Assembly: GCF_029024945.1 (NCBI RefSeq)
Contig: NZ_CP118976.1
Span: forward strand, 2,046,001 to 2,110,000
Origin: Staphylococcus succinus
Lineage (GTDB): Bacteria; Bacillota; Bacilli; Staphylococcales; Staphylococcaceae
DNA length: 64,000 bases
Reading direction: 5' to 3'
The notes below the pieces were generated by a model that worked only from the letters and a program-made list of their open reading frames with translations, was not told where the DNA came from and made no database searches. The translations under genes were made by a program, and so were the position numbers. This document shows positions 33,961 through 42,400 of the stretch, piece by piece (the first letter of the stretch is position 1; each line of letters starts with the position of its first letter).

Positions 33961-33986
33961 ATTCGTTTTACATTATTTGTATTTTC

Positions 33987-34931
33987 TTATAATTCTAATG
34001 GCTCACCTGTTCTTAGTTTATCAGCCATTTCGTTTAATTTTCTTAGGCGATGGTTCACACCTGATTTAGATATACTACCGGTAGACATCATCTCTCCAAG
34101 CTCTTTTAGAGACACTTCTTGATGTTCAACTCTTAATTTGGCAATTTCCCGTAGACGTTCTGGCAAGTTATCTAATCCAATTTCTTGATCAATCAATTGA
34201 ATACTTTCCACTTGCTTCATTGCAGCACTAACAGTTTTATTTAAATTTGCAGTTTCACAATTCACTAATCGATTCACAGAATTTCTCATATCTCTAACAA
34301 TACGTACGTCTTCAAATTTTAATAAGGCTTGATATCCACCAATCAAACTTAAAAAGTCTGAGATTTTTTCTGCTTCTTTTAGATAAGCTATGCTGCCCTT
34401 TTTTCTTTCTAAGTGTTTAGCATTTAACTCATAATTATTCATCAACTGTGTTAAACCTTCTGAATGATCTTCATATAATGAAAAGACTTCGAGATGGTAG
34501 GATGATGTCTCTGGATTATTCACAGAACCACCAGCTAGAAATGCACCACGCAAGTAACTTCGTCTCATCTCATCATCTTGTATCATTGCTTCGTCAATTT
34601 CATGCGTAAATACGCCATTTTTTAAAATACCTAACTCGTCTAATATTTCTTTCGAGCGTGCTTTGATACGACATATATATATATTGTTCTTTTTTAACTT
34701 CATTTTCTTTCTTACAAGTAGCTCAATCTCAACATTAAAAACTTTTTTAATTAACGAATAAATTCGTCTTGCTGTAGTAGCATTTTCTGTCTGTACGTTA
34801 ATTACAAATTGTTGATTAGCTAGACTGAGTGCACCATTCATCCGTATAAGTGCACTGAGCTCTGCTTTAGCATTTGATTCATCTACTTCTATTCTTGTTA
34901 GTTCGTTTTTCATTTCGGATGCAAAGCTCAT
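33987..34931 (-). CDS. whiA: WhiA, DNA-binding cell division regulator
   Basis: A 314-residue WhiA protein: a LAGLIDADG-like N-terminal domain (ELSALIRMNGALSLAN, RRSYLRGAFLAGGSVNNPET) and a C-terminal helix-turn-helix (LKELGEMMSTGSISKSGVNHRLRKL). It affects cell division and chromosome behaviour. It is the third gene of rapZ-yvcK-whiA, the order conserved in Firmicutes; 43 bases separate it from yvcK. Confidence 0.97.
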   Translation of the reverse strand: MSFASEMKNELTRIEVDESNAKAELSALIRMNGALSLANQQFVINVQTENATTARRIYSLIKKVFNVEIELLVRKKMKLKKNNIYICRIKARSKEILDELGILKNGVFTHEIDEAMIQDDEMRRSYLRGAFLAGGSVNNPETSSYHLEVFSLYEDHSEGLTQLMNNYELNAKHLERKKGSIAYLKEAEKISDFLSLIGGYQALLKFEDVRIVRDMRNSVNRLVNCETANLNKTVSAAMKQVESIQLIDQEIGLDNLPERLREIAKLRVEHQEVSLKELGEMMSTGSISKSGVNHRLRKLNEMADKLRTGEPLEL

Positions 34932-34974
34932 TATTTAATCAGTCCTTTCTTAAACTAAGACATCGGCTTAATTT

Positions 34975-35973
34975 TTATTCATTGCTATCTTTATTTCTAT
35001 TAAACTCAATTGTTTCTGTTTCTCTCATTGCGATTTCATAAATCATTTTAGCCAATACTTCTGTATTATGACGTACATAATTTTCTGAAGAGATTTCTAT
35101 TAATTCAGGATGTGTAAAAACTTCGATATCTTGTGCTTCCATTACTTCAGTATGACATTGAACAGGTTCTGCGTTCTCTTGTCTATATCGCTCTAAAACA
35201 TCTTTATTATATGTCTGAGTTCCACAAATTGCATAATTAATACATCTTTGTCCGATATGGTCATGAATCGCATTAACGTGATCAAGCACAGTATACCCAT
35301 TTGTTTCACCAGGTTGTGTCATAACATTTGAAACATATAATTTGGGTGCATCACCACTTAACAAAGCGTCTGAAATCCCCTTCACACAGAGATTAGATAT
35401 CACACTAGTATATAATGATCCTGGTCCTAGTACTATTAAATCTGCTTCTTCTAGCGCTTCTACTGCTTCTTGCATCGGTTCTACATCTTCTGGCTCTAAA
35501 AATACACGCTGAATTTTTTTATTTTTTTTCGGAATTTTAGATTCGCCATATACAATTTCCCCATCTTCCATTACTGCATTCAAACGTACACTTGTGTTTG
35601 TTGATGGAATGACGCGCCCTCTGATATTTAGTATTTTACTCAATTCCTTCACAGCATGTCCAAAATCATCAGTGATATTCGTTAATGCTGCAATAAGTAA
35701 GTTTCCAAGTGAATGTCCTTCAACTTGATTTTCTTTAAAACGATATTGAAATAATTGTTCTAACGTAGATTCTGTCTCACTTAATGCTGAAATTACATTT
35801 CGTATGTCTCCAGGCGCAGGTATATCCATTTCACTTCTGATTTTACCTGTACTTCCACCGTCATCGGCTACAGTAACTATTGTAGTAATATCAATTGGGT
35901 AATCTTTTAAACCACGCGCCAAAACGGATAAACCTGTTCCTCCACCTATGAGTACAAGCTTAATTCTCTTCAT
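34975..35973 (-). CDS. yvcK: YvcK/GlmR, UDP-sugar-binding cell wall metabolism regulator
   Basis: A 332-residue protein of the CofD-like family. The start LVLIGGGTGLSVLARGLK, VTVADDGGSTGKIRSEMDI, GNLLIAALTNITDDFGHAVK and GPGSLYTSVISNL are hallmarks. In bacilli YvcK/GlmR stimulates GlmS and supports growth on gluconeogenic carbon sources. It overlaps rapZ by 14 bases, so translation is probably coupled. Confidence 0.96.
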   Translation of the reverse strand: MKRIKLVLIGGGTGLSVLARGLKDYPIDITTIVTVADDGGSTGKIRSEMDIPAPGDIRNVISALSETESTLEQLFQYRFKENQVEGHSLGNLLIAALTNITDDFGHAVKELSKILNIRGRVIPSTNTSVRLNAVMEDGEIVYGESKIPKKNKKIQRVFLEPEDVEPMQEAVEALEEADLIVLGPGSLYTSVISNLCVKGISDALLSGDAPKLYVSNVMTQPGETNGYTVLDHVNAIHDHIGQRCINYAICGTQTYNKDVLERYRQENAEPVQCHTEVMEAQDIEVFTHPELIEISSENYVRHNTEVLAKMIYEIAMRETETIEFNRNKDSNE

Positions 35974-36886
35974 CTTTTTGTTTCACGCCACTTTCGACAT
36001 ATGCATCTCTATGATGCACATACACGTTATAGTCAAACTTTTCTTTTAATTCTGTCCCAATACGTTTCGCTAATGCTACAGAGCGATGCTGTCCACCTGT
36101 ACAACCAATAGCAATGACTAATTGAGATTTACCTTCTTTTTGATATCTAGGAATCATAAAAGCTAATAAATCAATTAACTTTTCATAAAACATATTTGTT
36201 TCTTTCCATTTCATAACGTAGTTATAAACTATTTCATCTTCACCTGTTAAAGGTCTCAATTCATCAACATAGTGTGGATTAGGTAAGAACCTAACATCAA
36301 AAACTAAATCTGCATCCATTTGGATACCATGTTTGAATCCAAAACTTGTCACATTGATATTAAAGGTTGGAAAATCACTACGGTTAAAGTAATCACCTAT
36401 ACGCTTACGCAATGCTTTGGGCTTCATATGTGATGTATCAATCGTATAGTTAGCTATACCCTTTATCTCACTCAATAGTTCTCGTTCTTCATCAATAGAT
36501 TCAATTAATGAACGCTGTCCATTTTCATTTAATGGATGTGCACGACGCGTTTCTTTATAACGCGAAATAAGTCTTTCGTTTGAAGCTTCCAAGAATATCA
36601 TATCAACCATTACACTGTCATTGCTTTTAATTTTATCAATTTCTTGAATTAATGATTTAAATAATTCTTTCCCTCTTAAATCAATTGCAATCGCTACTTT
36701 TTGTAAAGACGGGTTGCCTTGCTCCATCAACTCTACAAATTTAGGCAGGAGGATTGGAGGTAAATTGTCTACGCAAAAGTAACCAATATCTTCTAAACTT
36801 TGAATTACTACGGATTTCCCTGCACCTGATAAACCTGTTACAACCAACAATTCACTTTTTACTAGTTCATTTTCTTCTCGCTGCAT
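35960..36886 (-). CDS. rapZ: RapZ/YvcJ nucleotide-binding protein
   Basis: A 308-residue P-loop protein with Walker A GLSGAGKS at residues 18-25, RGKELF, and the C-terminal domain RFLPNPHYVDELRPLTG and IAIGCTGGQHRSVALA. In enterobacteria RapZ controls a small RNA for GlmS; in Firmicutes YvcJ has GTPase activity and affects competence. Which of these roles holds here is open. It is the first gene of the rapZ-yvcK-whiA operon. Confidence 0.95.
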   Translation of the reverse strand: MQREENELVKSELLVVTGLSGAGKSVVIQSLEDIGYFCVDNLPPILLPKFVELMEQGNPSLQKVAIAIDLRGKELFKSLIQEIDKIKSNDSVMVDMIFLEASNERLISRYKETRRAHPLNENGQRSLIESIDEERELLSEIKGIANYTIDTSHMKPKALRKRIGDYFNRSDFPTFNINVTSFGFKHGIQMDADLVFDVRFLPNPHYVDELRPLTGEDEIVYNYVMKWKETNMFYEKLIDLLAFMIPRYQKEGKSQLVIAIGCTGGQHRSVALAKRIGTELKEKFDYNVYVHHRDAYVESGVKQKDEEN

Positions 36887-37391
36887 CTATTTACACCATC
36901 CATCGCTCATTTTATAACGCAAAATTTATATCTAAGTTGTTTTAAAATTTCATTAGTATTTAAAAACGCATTGCAAGCACTATTCATTCGTCCTCATTCA
37001 TTGAAAATGGCACTCCATCTTTACATACCATTAAGTTTCTATCAAAAACGTATCTACTAAATGCTATGCTATCATATTATATTTTACATTAAAAACGACT
37101 AAGGTAGTAGTATCATTGCTTATATTTAACATCATTATTAATCAAAATCTTATATACTATACGACAGTATGATTGAATCGTATAGAATCATTTTCACTTT
37201 TTTCTCATAAATTCTAAGGCAATTAATACGCAACATGCCGTATCCCTATCCTGACTTTATTCATAAAAAAATAGAATGCCCTGACTCACATATAAAATGA
37301 AAGTCGAACATTCTAATTATGACTGAATTTTATTTCAATACACAGGTTGCCTAATTTTCAAGCAATATGCAAGAGGCATTCATCAGTATCA
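36887..37391. other. Intergenic region without a gene
   Basis: About 500 AT-rich bases between trxB and rapZ. It holds the trxB terminator at 37266-37314 (AGAATG/CATTCT and GACT/AGTC, with a T run on the minus strand) and presumably the rapZ promoter. I see no further coding or RNA signal. Confidence 0.5.
37266..37314 (-). terminator. Terminator of trxB
   Basis: Imperfect stem with a run of seven T on the minus strand, about 80 bases after the trxB stop codon. Confidence 0.7.
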
Positions 37392-38336
37392 TTATACTTC
37401 AACTGTATCGTTTAAGTGTTCAATATAAGCAATAGCGCTTTGTGCAGCAATACTACCATCACCAGTAGCTGTTACGATTTGACGTAAACCTTTATCACGC
37501 ACATCACCAGCTGCATAGATACCAGGTACTTTTGTGCTCATATCTTCATTTGTTTCGATATAACCTACGTCGTTTGTAATACCTAAGTCTAAGAATGGTG
37601 TTGTTAATGGTTTCATACCGATATAGATGAACACGCCATCTGCATCTAATGTTTGTTCAGAACCATCTTTTGTTGATTCTAAAGTTACAGATCCTACTTT
37701 GCCATCTTTATCATTAATTGTTTTTAACGTGTGGCTCCAAATAAAGTCGATTTTATCATTTTTAAATGCTCGATCTTGTAGGATTTTCTGTGCACGTAAT
37801 TCGTCTCTACGGTGAACAATAGTTACACTGTCAGCAAATTTCGTTAAGAATGTTCCTTCTTCAACTGCAGAATCTCCGCCACCGATAACGAATAATTTTT
37901 TCCCTTTAAAGAATGCACCATCACATACAGCACAATAACTTACGCCACGGCCACCAAGGTCTTGTTCGCCTGGTACACCAATTTTTTTATATTCAGCACC
38001 CGTTGAAATAATCACTGCACGTGCTGTTATTTCTTTATTTCCAAGGTTGATGACTTTGTAGCCACCTTTATCTTCAATTGATTTAATATCGCCATATTGG
38101 TATTGAGCACCAAATTTTTTCGCATGTTCAAACATTTTTGTTGATAAATCTGGTCCTGTGACCATTTCAAAACCAGGGAAGTTTTCAACTTCTTCTGTAT
38201 TTGCCATTTGACCACCTGGCATACCACGTTCAATCATTACAGTACTTAAGTTTGCACGTGACGCATAAACAGCAGCTGTCATACCTGCTGGTCCAGCACC
38301 AATAATTGCAACATCAAAATCCACTTGTTCAGCCAT
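37392..38336 (-). CDS. trxB: Thioredoxin reductase
   Basis: A 314-residue FAD/NADPH enzyme. FAD site IIGAGPAGMTAAVYASR near residue 12, redox pair CAVC at C135 and C138 in SYCAVCDGAFF, NADPH site VIGGGDSAVEEGTFL and the closing GIYAAGDVRDKGLRQI. It reduces thioredoxin and is essential in staphylococci. It follows the TPR gene by 65 bases and has its own promoter there. GGAGG precedes the ATG. Confidence 0.98.
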   Translation of the reverse strand: MAEQVDFDVAIIGAGPAGMTAAVYASRANLSTVMIERGMPGGQMANTEEVENFPGFEMVTGPDLSTKMFEHAKKFGAQYQYGDIKSIEDKGGYKVINLGNKEITARAVIISTGAEYKKIGVPGEQDLGGRGVSYCAVCDGAFFKGKKLFVIGGGDSAVEEGTFLTKFADSVTIVHRRDELRAQKILQDRAFKNDKIDFIWSHTLKTINDKDGKVGSVTLESTKDGSEQTLDADGVFIYIGMKPLTTPFLDLGITNDVGYIETNEDMSTKVPGIYAAGDVRDKGLRQIVTATGDGSIAAQSAIAYIEHLNDTVEV

Positions 38337-38371
38337 TTATATTGCCTCCTATTTATTAATTCATTATGCGC

Positions 38372-38410
38372 ATTATATATGATTTCTTGCATTTTATAAA
38401 CTTATATGCT
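38372..38410 (-). promoter_or_regulatory. trxB promoter with an Spx-type AGCA element
   Basis: On the minus strand AGCA (38407-38410), 6 bases, TTTATA (38395-38400), 17 bases, TATAAT (38372-38377). The AGCA lies at about -45 to -42, where Spx with RNA polymerase contacts thiol-stress promoters in Bacillus. It overlaps the last codons of the TPR gene. The -35 box is poor, as expected for an activated promoter. Confidence 0.55.
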
Positions 38411-39838
38411 CAACAAATAATCTATCATTTTATTTAAGCGATATTGAGAAATATGGAACCATTCTAATACCTGTTGTTTGGTCACTTTTGTCTCGGTATT
38501 GCGATAATACATATACACAAACGCTGCTACGTAGTCATCAACTGGTGTGAGATCTACATTTTCAGAAATAATAGCTTCCGCTTGATCAATCCATACGATA
38601 AACAATGTTTCGTTATTTTTCAATGATTCCACATTGTACATCATTAACATGCCCTTGTGAATAAAATCTAACTTATTTAATTTTAAATCTTGAATTAAAT
38701 ACGTTAGATATAATTTTTCGTAATCATTCATCGTCTCTAGCACGGCCCAGATTTCTTCAGTCATAAAAACTTCTCTACCTCTTAATTGATTCAATAAGAA
38801 TACACCATAAAGTCTATGGTGACTATCGTCATTCAACAATAATGGTAATATATGATGATCAAAGTAAACCTTACTATCTGCAACAATCCATGGAGCATAA
38901 CCTACATCAACTTGTGAAATCTCCTGTAATTTAGACCAAAAATACTTACTTTCTTCTAGATTACCTAAATGGTAGTGATTATAACTCAAAGCGTTGTACA
39001 TTTGAATAGAAAGGAACTTTCCTTTTCTATATAACGGTTGCAGAATGTTTTGAGAAGCTTGGTATTGTTTCAAATAGCATAATACGATACCTAACTTAAA
39101 CGATTCATCATCATTCATTGGCATGACTGTGTTTAAAATTTTTAAATAGCGTTCGTACTTGTCGTTATCTTTTGTATTATAAAGCAACAGTGTATAGTGA
39201 CATAATGCGTGTACGTCAGTATTATCTTCGGAGAGTAAACGCTCAAACATTTCTCTAGCGATATCATACTCGTTTAAATATAAATAACACATCGCAAGCA
39301 AATTACGTACCACGCGATGTTCTTGAATAGTCTCATCTTGATCTAATATATATGTCCTTGCTTCTGACAATCTCCCTTGCGAAAATAAATATTGAAAGAT
39401 TAATTGTATTGCAAATAATTGACTTTCAATTTCTATTTTCTCTGCGGAATGATAGGACACTTCGAACATCTCTTCTAGTTCTTCTTGATAGTCTTCATCA
39501 TTAGAAGCCAAAACGTAATTCATCCCAAATAAAAATGATTTATTTGGGTCATTTAACGTAATATTTAATTGGCTAAGTTGATAAAAACTATCTGGAACTT
39601 CTTCAGAACGAGCGATATTCTCATAAAAAATATGCTCAGCCTTGCTACCTAAACCAAGTTGAACAAGACTTTCAGCATATTTTACTTTAATATCAAATTC
39701 TTGAGGTGACATATCAAGCACTTTCCCAAAATAATCTGCGGCCTTTTTATAATCGTGTTGAAGAAACTTCTGCTCTCCAAGCTTTTTATAAAACGGGCTA
39801 TCTAGTTTCATTTGTATCACTTTATCGTTATGCGCCAT
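38402..39838 (-). CDS. Tetratricopeptide repeat protein
   Basis: A 478-residue cytoplasmic protein with several TPR units, clearest near the start (FYKKLGEQKFLQHDYKKAAD, YFGKVLDMSPQEFDIKVKYA) and in the middle (NLLAMCYLYLNEYDIAREMF). No catalytic domain is seen. It probably acts as a scaffold. The gene lies between the acyltransferase and trxB, an order conserved in staphylococci, and starts 21 bases after the acyltransferase stop codon. AGGAGG precedes its ATG. Confidence 0.9.
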   Translation of the reverse strand: MAHNDKVIQMKLDSPFYKKLGEQKFLQHDYKKAADYFGKVLDMSPQEFDIKVKYAESLVQLGLGSKAEHIFYENIARSEEVPDSFYQLSQLNITLNDPNKSFLFGMNYVLASNDEDYQEELEEMFEVSYHSAEKIEIESQLFAIQLIFQYLFSQGRLSEARTYILDQDETIQEHRVVRNLLAMCYLYLNEYDIAREMFERLLSEDNTDVHALCHYTLLLYNTKDNDKYERYLKILNTVMPMNDDESFKLGIVLCYLKQYQASQNILQPLYRKGKFLSIQMYNALSYNHYHLGNLEESKYFWSKLQEISQVDVGYAPWIVADSKVYFDHHILPLLLNDDSHHRLYGVFLLNQLRGREVFMTEEIWAVLETMNDYEKLYLTYLIQDLKLNKLDFIHKGMLMMYNVESLKNNETLFIVWIDQAEAIISENVDLTPVDDYVAAFVYMYYRNTETKVTKQQVLEWFHISQYRLNKMIDYLLSI

Positions 39839-39859
39839 CTATAATCACCTCCTAGTTAC

Positions 39860-40339
39860 TTAATTATTTTTCATTAGCATAGGATTACCATAAGCTAATG
39901 TATGATCGGGTATATCTTTTGAGACTACAGTACCTGCACTCACTTTAACGTAATTTCCAATGCTCACCCCTGGTAAGATGATTACATTAGCGCCAATTAA
40001 AGTATGATTGCCAATATTTACTTGACCAGTTCTAAATTCATCCACTAGAAACTCATGCGTTAATATTGTCGTATTATAACCAATTACACAGTTTTCTCCT
40101 ATTGAAATGTATTCTGGATAGAGTAAATCTGGCACAACTTTATAAGCAAATGCAGTATGTGCCCCTATATTCATTTTTAAAACGTTACGATATATCCAAT
40201 GCTTGATTTTTACTTGAGGTAAATACCTACAAATTTCAATAATAATAGTCTGTTTAACTATTTTAAATGTCTTAACGTAACGATACATGTACCAAAGTGG
40301 GTTCTTACCTTGTGTTTTTTTAGTGTTTAATTTGCGCAT
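39860..40339 (-). CDS. Hexapeptide-repeat (left-handed beta-helix) acyltransferase
   Basis: A 159-residue protein with hexapeptide repeats (ISIGENCVIGYNTTIL, VNIGNHTLIGANVIIL, VSIGNYVKVSAGTVVSKD) and the catalytic-type histidine in ILTHEFL, as in the maltose/galactoside acetyltransferase group. It would transfer an acetyl group to a sugar or lipid-linked acceptor. It starts only 10 bases after the lgt stop codon, so it belongs to the hprK-lgt operon. The acceptor is unknown. Confidence 0.9.
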   Translation of the reverse strand: MRKLNTKKTQGKNPLWYMYRYVKTFKIVKQTIIIEICRYLPQVKIKHWIYRNVLKMNIGAHTAFAYKVVPDLLYPEYISIGENCVIGYNTTILTHEFLVDEFRTGQVNIGNHTLIGANVIILPGVSIGNYVKVSAGTVVSKDIPDHTLAYGNPMLMKNN

Positions 40340-40349
40340 TTTCGCCTCA

Positions 40350-41186
40350 TCACTTCGCTTTTTGATTCGGCCAAGTTAAAGGTCCGACATCTTTGTAACG
40401 TGGTGCTTTATATTTTAATCTTCTAATAATCATTATGGCAATACCTACAATAATTAAAATAATAGACATGAGTTGTGCAACGCGAATATTACTCGTCAAC
40501 ATTAAACTATCCGTACGCAAACCTTCTACGAAAAATCTGCCGATCGAATACCAAATTAAATACAAGCAAAGTGTATCTCCAACTTTTAAGTGCTTTCTTA
40601 TGATTAATAGTATGACAAATCCAGCAATATCCCATACAGATTCATATAAAAATGTAGGCTGGTAATATTTGCCATTAACATACATATTATTAATAATAAA
40701 ATCTGGAATATGTAAGTGTTCTAAGAAAGATTTTGACACAGGACCTCCATGAGCCTCGTGGTTCATAAAGTTGCCCCATCTACCAATTCCTTGACCTAAT
40801 AACATACTTGGTGCAATAACATCACCGATTTGAAATGGATTAAGATTTTTCTTCTTACACACAAATATCCCCGTAATAAATCCACCAATTAAGCCACCAT
40901 GTATTGCAATACCGCCATGCCAAATCATAGGTATTTCAATTGGATTTTGGGCATAATATGGCCATTGAAAGATCACAAAGTAGAGTCTTGCAACAATAAA
41001 GCCAAATATAGCACTCCAAAAAATGATATCGACCAATGTATCTTTGTCATGGCCGATACGTTTTACGCTAGCTTGGGCAATAAAATAGCCTAAAAGTATA
41101 CCTGTGGCAATAATAATCCCGTACCAACGTACTGAAATGGGACCCAATTGTATAGCAATTGGGTCGATGTAATTTAACGTCATCAT
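40350..41186 (-). CDS. lgt: Prolipoprotein diacylglyceryl transferase
   Basis: A 278-residue membrane enzyme with about seven helices. The Lgt signature GQGIGRWGNFMNHEAHGGP, the HGGIAIHGGLIGG pair and FLYESVWDIAGF are present. It moves diacylglycerol from phosphatidylglycerol to the cysteine of prolipoproteins. The frame starts with two ATG codons, either usable; GAGGAG lies upstream. It starts 3 bases after the hprK stop codon, a tightly coupled pair. Confidence 0.97.
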   Translation of the reverse strand: MMTLNYIDPIAIQLGPISVRWYGIIIATGILLGYFIAQASVKRIGHDKDTLVDIIFWSAIFGFIVARLYFVIFQWPYYAQNPIEIPMIWHGGIAIHGGLIGGFITGIFVCKKKNLNPFQIGDVIAPSMLLGQGIGRWGNFMNHEAHGGPVSKSFLEHLHIPDFIINNMYVNGKYYQPTFLYESVWDIAGFVILLIIRKHLKVGDTLCLYLIWYSIGRFFVEGLRTDSLMLTSNIRVAQLMSIILIIVGIAIMIIRRLKYKAPRYKDVGPLTWPNQKAK

Positions 41187-41189
41187 TTG

Positions 41190-42125
41190 TTAGTTCTCCT
41201 CATTGTTATTGCCATTACGCATTATTTCAGCATTTAGACGATCGTTGAATTCTTCAGCAGTATTGATACCCATAATATTCAGACGATAGTTCATTGCTGC
41301 AACTTCTATAATGACTGCAACGTTACGACCTGGTCGAACCGGAATTGTTTTTTTCGTAATTTCGTTATCTAATATTTTTAATTTTTCTTCGTTTAAACCT
41401 ACACGGTCATACAACTTTTCTTTATGCCAATTTTCTAAATGTATATTTAGACGTAAGCGTTTTTCAGTTAATATAGACCCTGCACCAAATAATGTCATAA
41501 CATTAATAATGCCTAGACCTCTTATTTCTAATAAATGTTCGATAAGTTTTGGTGCTTTACCAATTAATTCATCTTTACTAATTTCTCTAATTTCGACATT
41601 ATCATCAGCTACAAGTCTATGACCACGTTTCACTAACTCAAGCGCCGTCTCACTTTTACCTATACCAGAATCACCAGTAATCAGTACACCTACACCATAT
41701 ACATCAACAAGCACACCATGTAGCGAAGTTGTTCTAGCTAGCTCATGCTCTAAAAATGTTGTTAGACGTCCCATGAGTTGTGTAGTAGCAATTTTAGAAG
41801 TAATTAATGGAGTTTCAAGCTCTTTAGCCGCCTCTATAAGTTCTTCGGGTGGCTCTAAATCTCTCGTCACAATAATAGCTGGTGTTTCTGGTCTACATAA
41901 TTTTCTCATACGTCCTTTACGCTCTTCATCTGGTAATAAATTATAGAAAGATAATTCCGTTGTACCTAGCAATTGAATGCGATCTGAAGCATAGTGAGAA
42001 AAATAACCTGCCATTTCTAATCCAGGTCTTGAAATATCCGTATTTTTAATTTGTTTGTTTAAACCTGTTTCTCCTGCAATTAAATCAAGTTCAAACCGTT
42101 CTACTAAGCTTTTTGTAGTTAACAT
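41190..42125 (-). CDS. hprK: HPr kinase/phosphorylase
   Basis: A 311-residue bifunctional enzyme. Catalytic H136 in HGVLVDVYGVGV, Walker A GDSGIGKS at 151-158, and the signature EIRGLGIINVMTLFGAGSI. It phosphorylates HPr at serine 46 and removes the phosphate, and so drives CcpA-dependent catabolite repression. ATG 42125 follows GAGGTG; the longer frame from 42176 lacks support. It is the first gene of hprK-lgt-acyltransferase-TPR. Confidence 0.97.
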   Translation of the reverse strand: MLTTKSLVERFELDLIAGETGLNKQIKNTDISRPGLEMAGYFSHYASDRIQLLGTTELSFYNLLPDEERKGRMRKLCRPETPAIIVTRDLEPPEELIEAAKELETPLITSKIATTQLMGRLTTFLEHELARTTSLHGVLVDVYGVGVLITGDSGIGKSETALELVKRGHRLVADDNVEIREISKDELIGKAPKLIEHLLEIRGLGIINVMTLFGAGSILTEKRLRLNIHLENWHKEKLYDRVGLNEEKLKILDNEITKKTIPVRPGRNVAVIIEVAAMNYRLNIMGINTAEEFNDRLNAEIMRNGNNNEEN

Positions 42126-42359
42126 AGGTTCACCTCTATCAATATTTCTCCTACATGTGCGATATATTATTATCATATCAAAAAGACAGGATAATCCATA
42201 TTAAAAAGTGTAGCAGAGCGATAATTTAATACTTAATATGAATATCATACCGTATATTAATAATCTATGATACACGTTATACACGATTGCAAAACACTTC
42301 TTTTTCTAATTAACCTTTATTATAACAATAAAATACATGATTATGCTTAGTTTCAACAA

Positions 42360-42389
42360 ACAGAGGGTGCTCAAATGAACACCCTCTGT
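42360..42389 (-). terminator. Hairpin after uvrA
   Basis: ACAGAGGGTG pairs with CACCCTCTGT around a short inner stem. The T run is poor, so termination may be incomplete. The remaining gap to hprK (about 270 bases) holds no visible gene. Confidence 0.65.
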
Positions 42390-42400
42390 TGTTTATAGTA

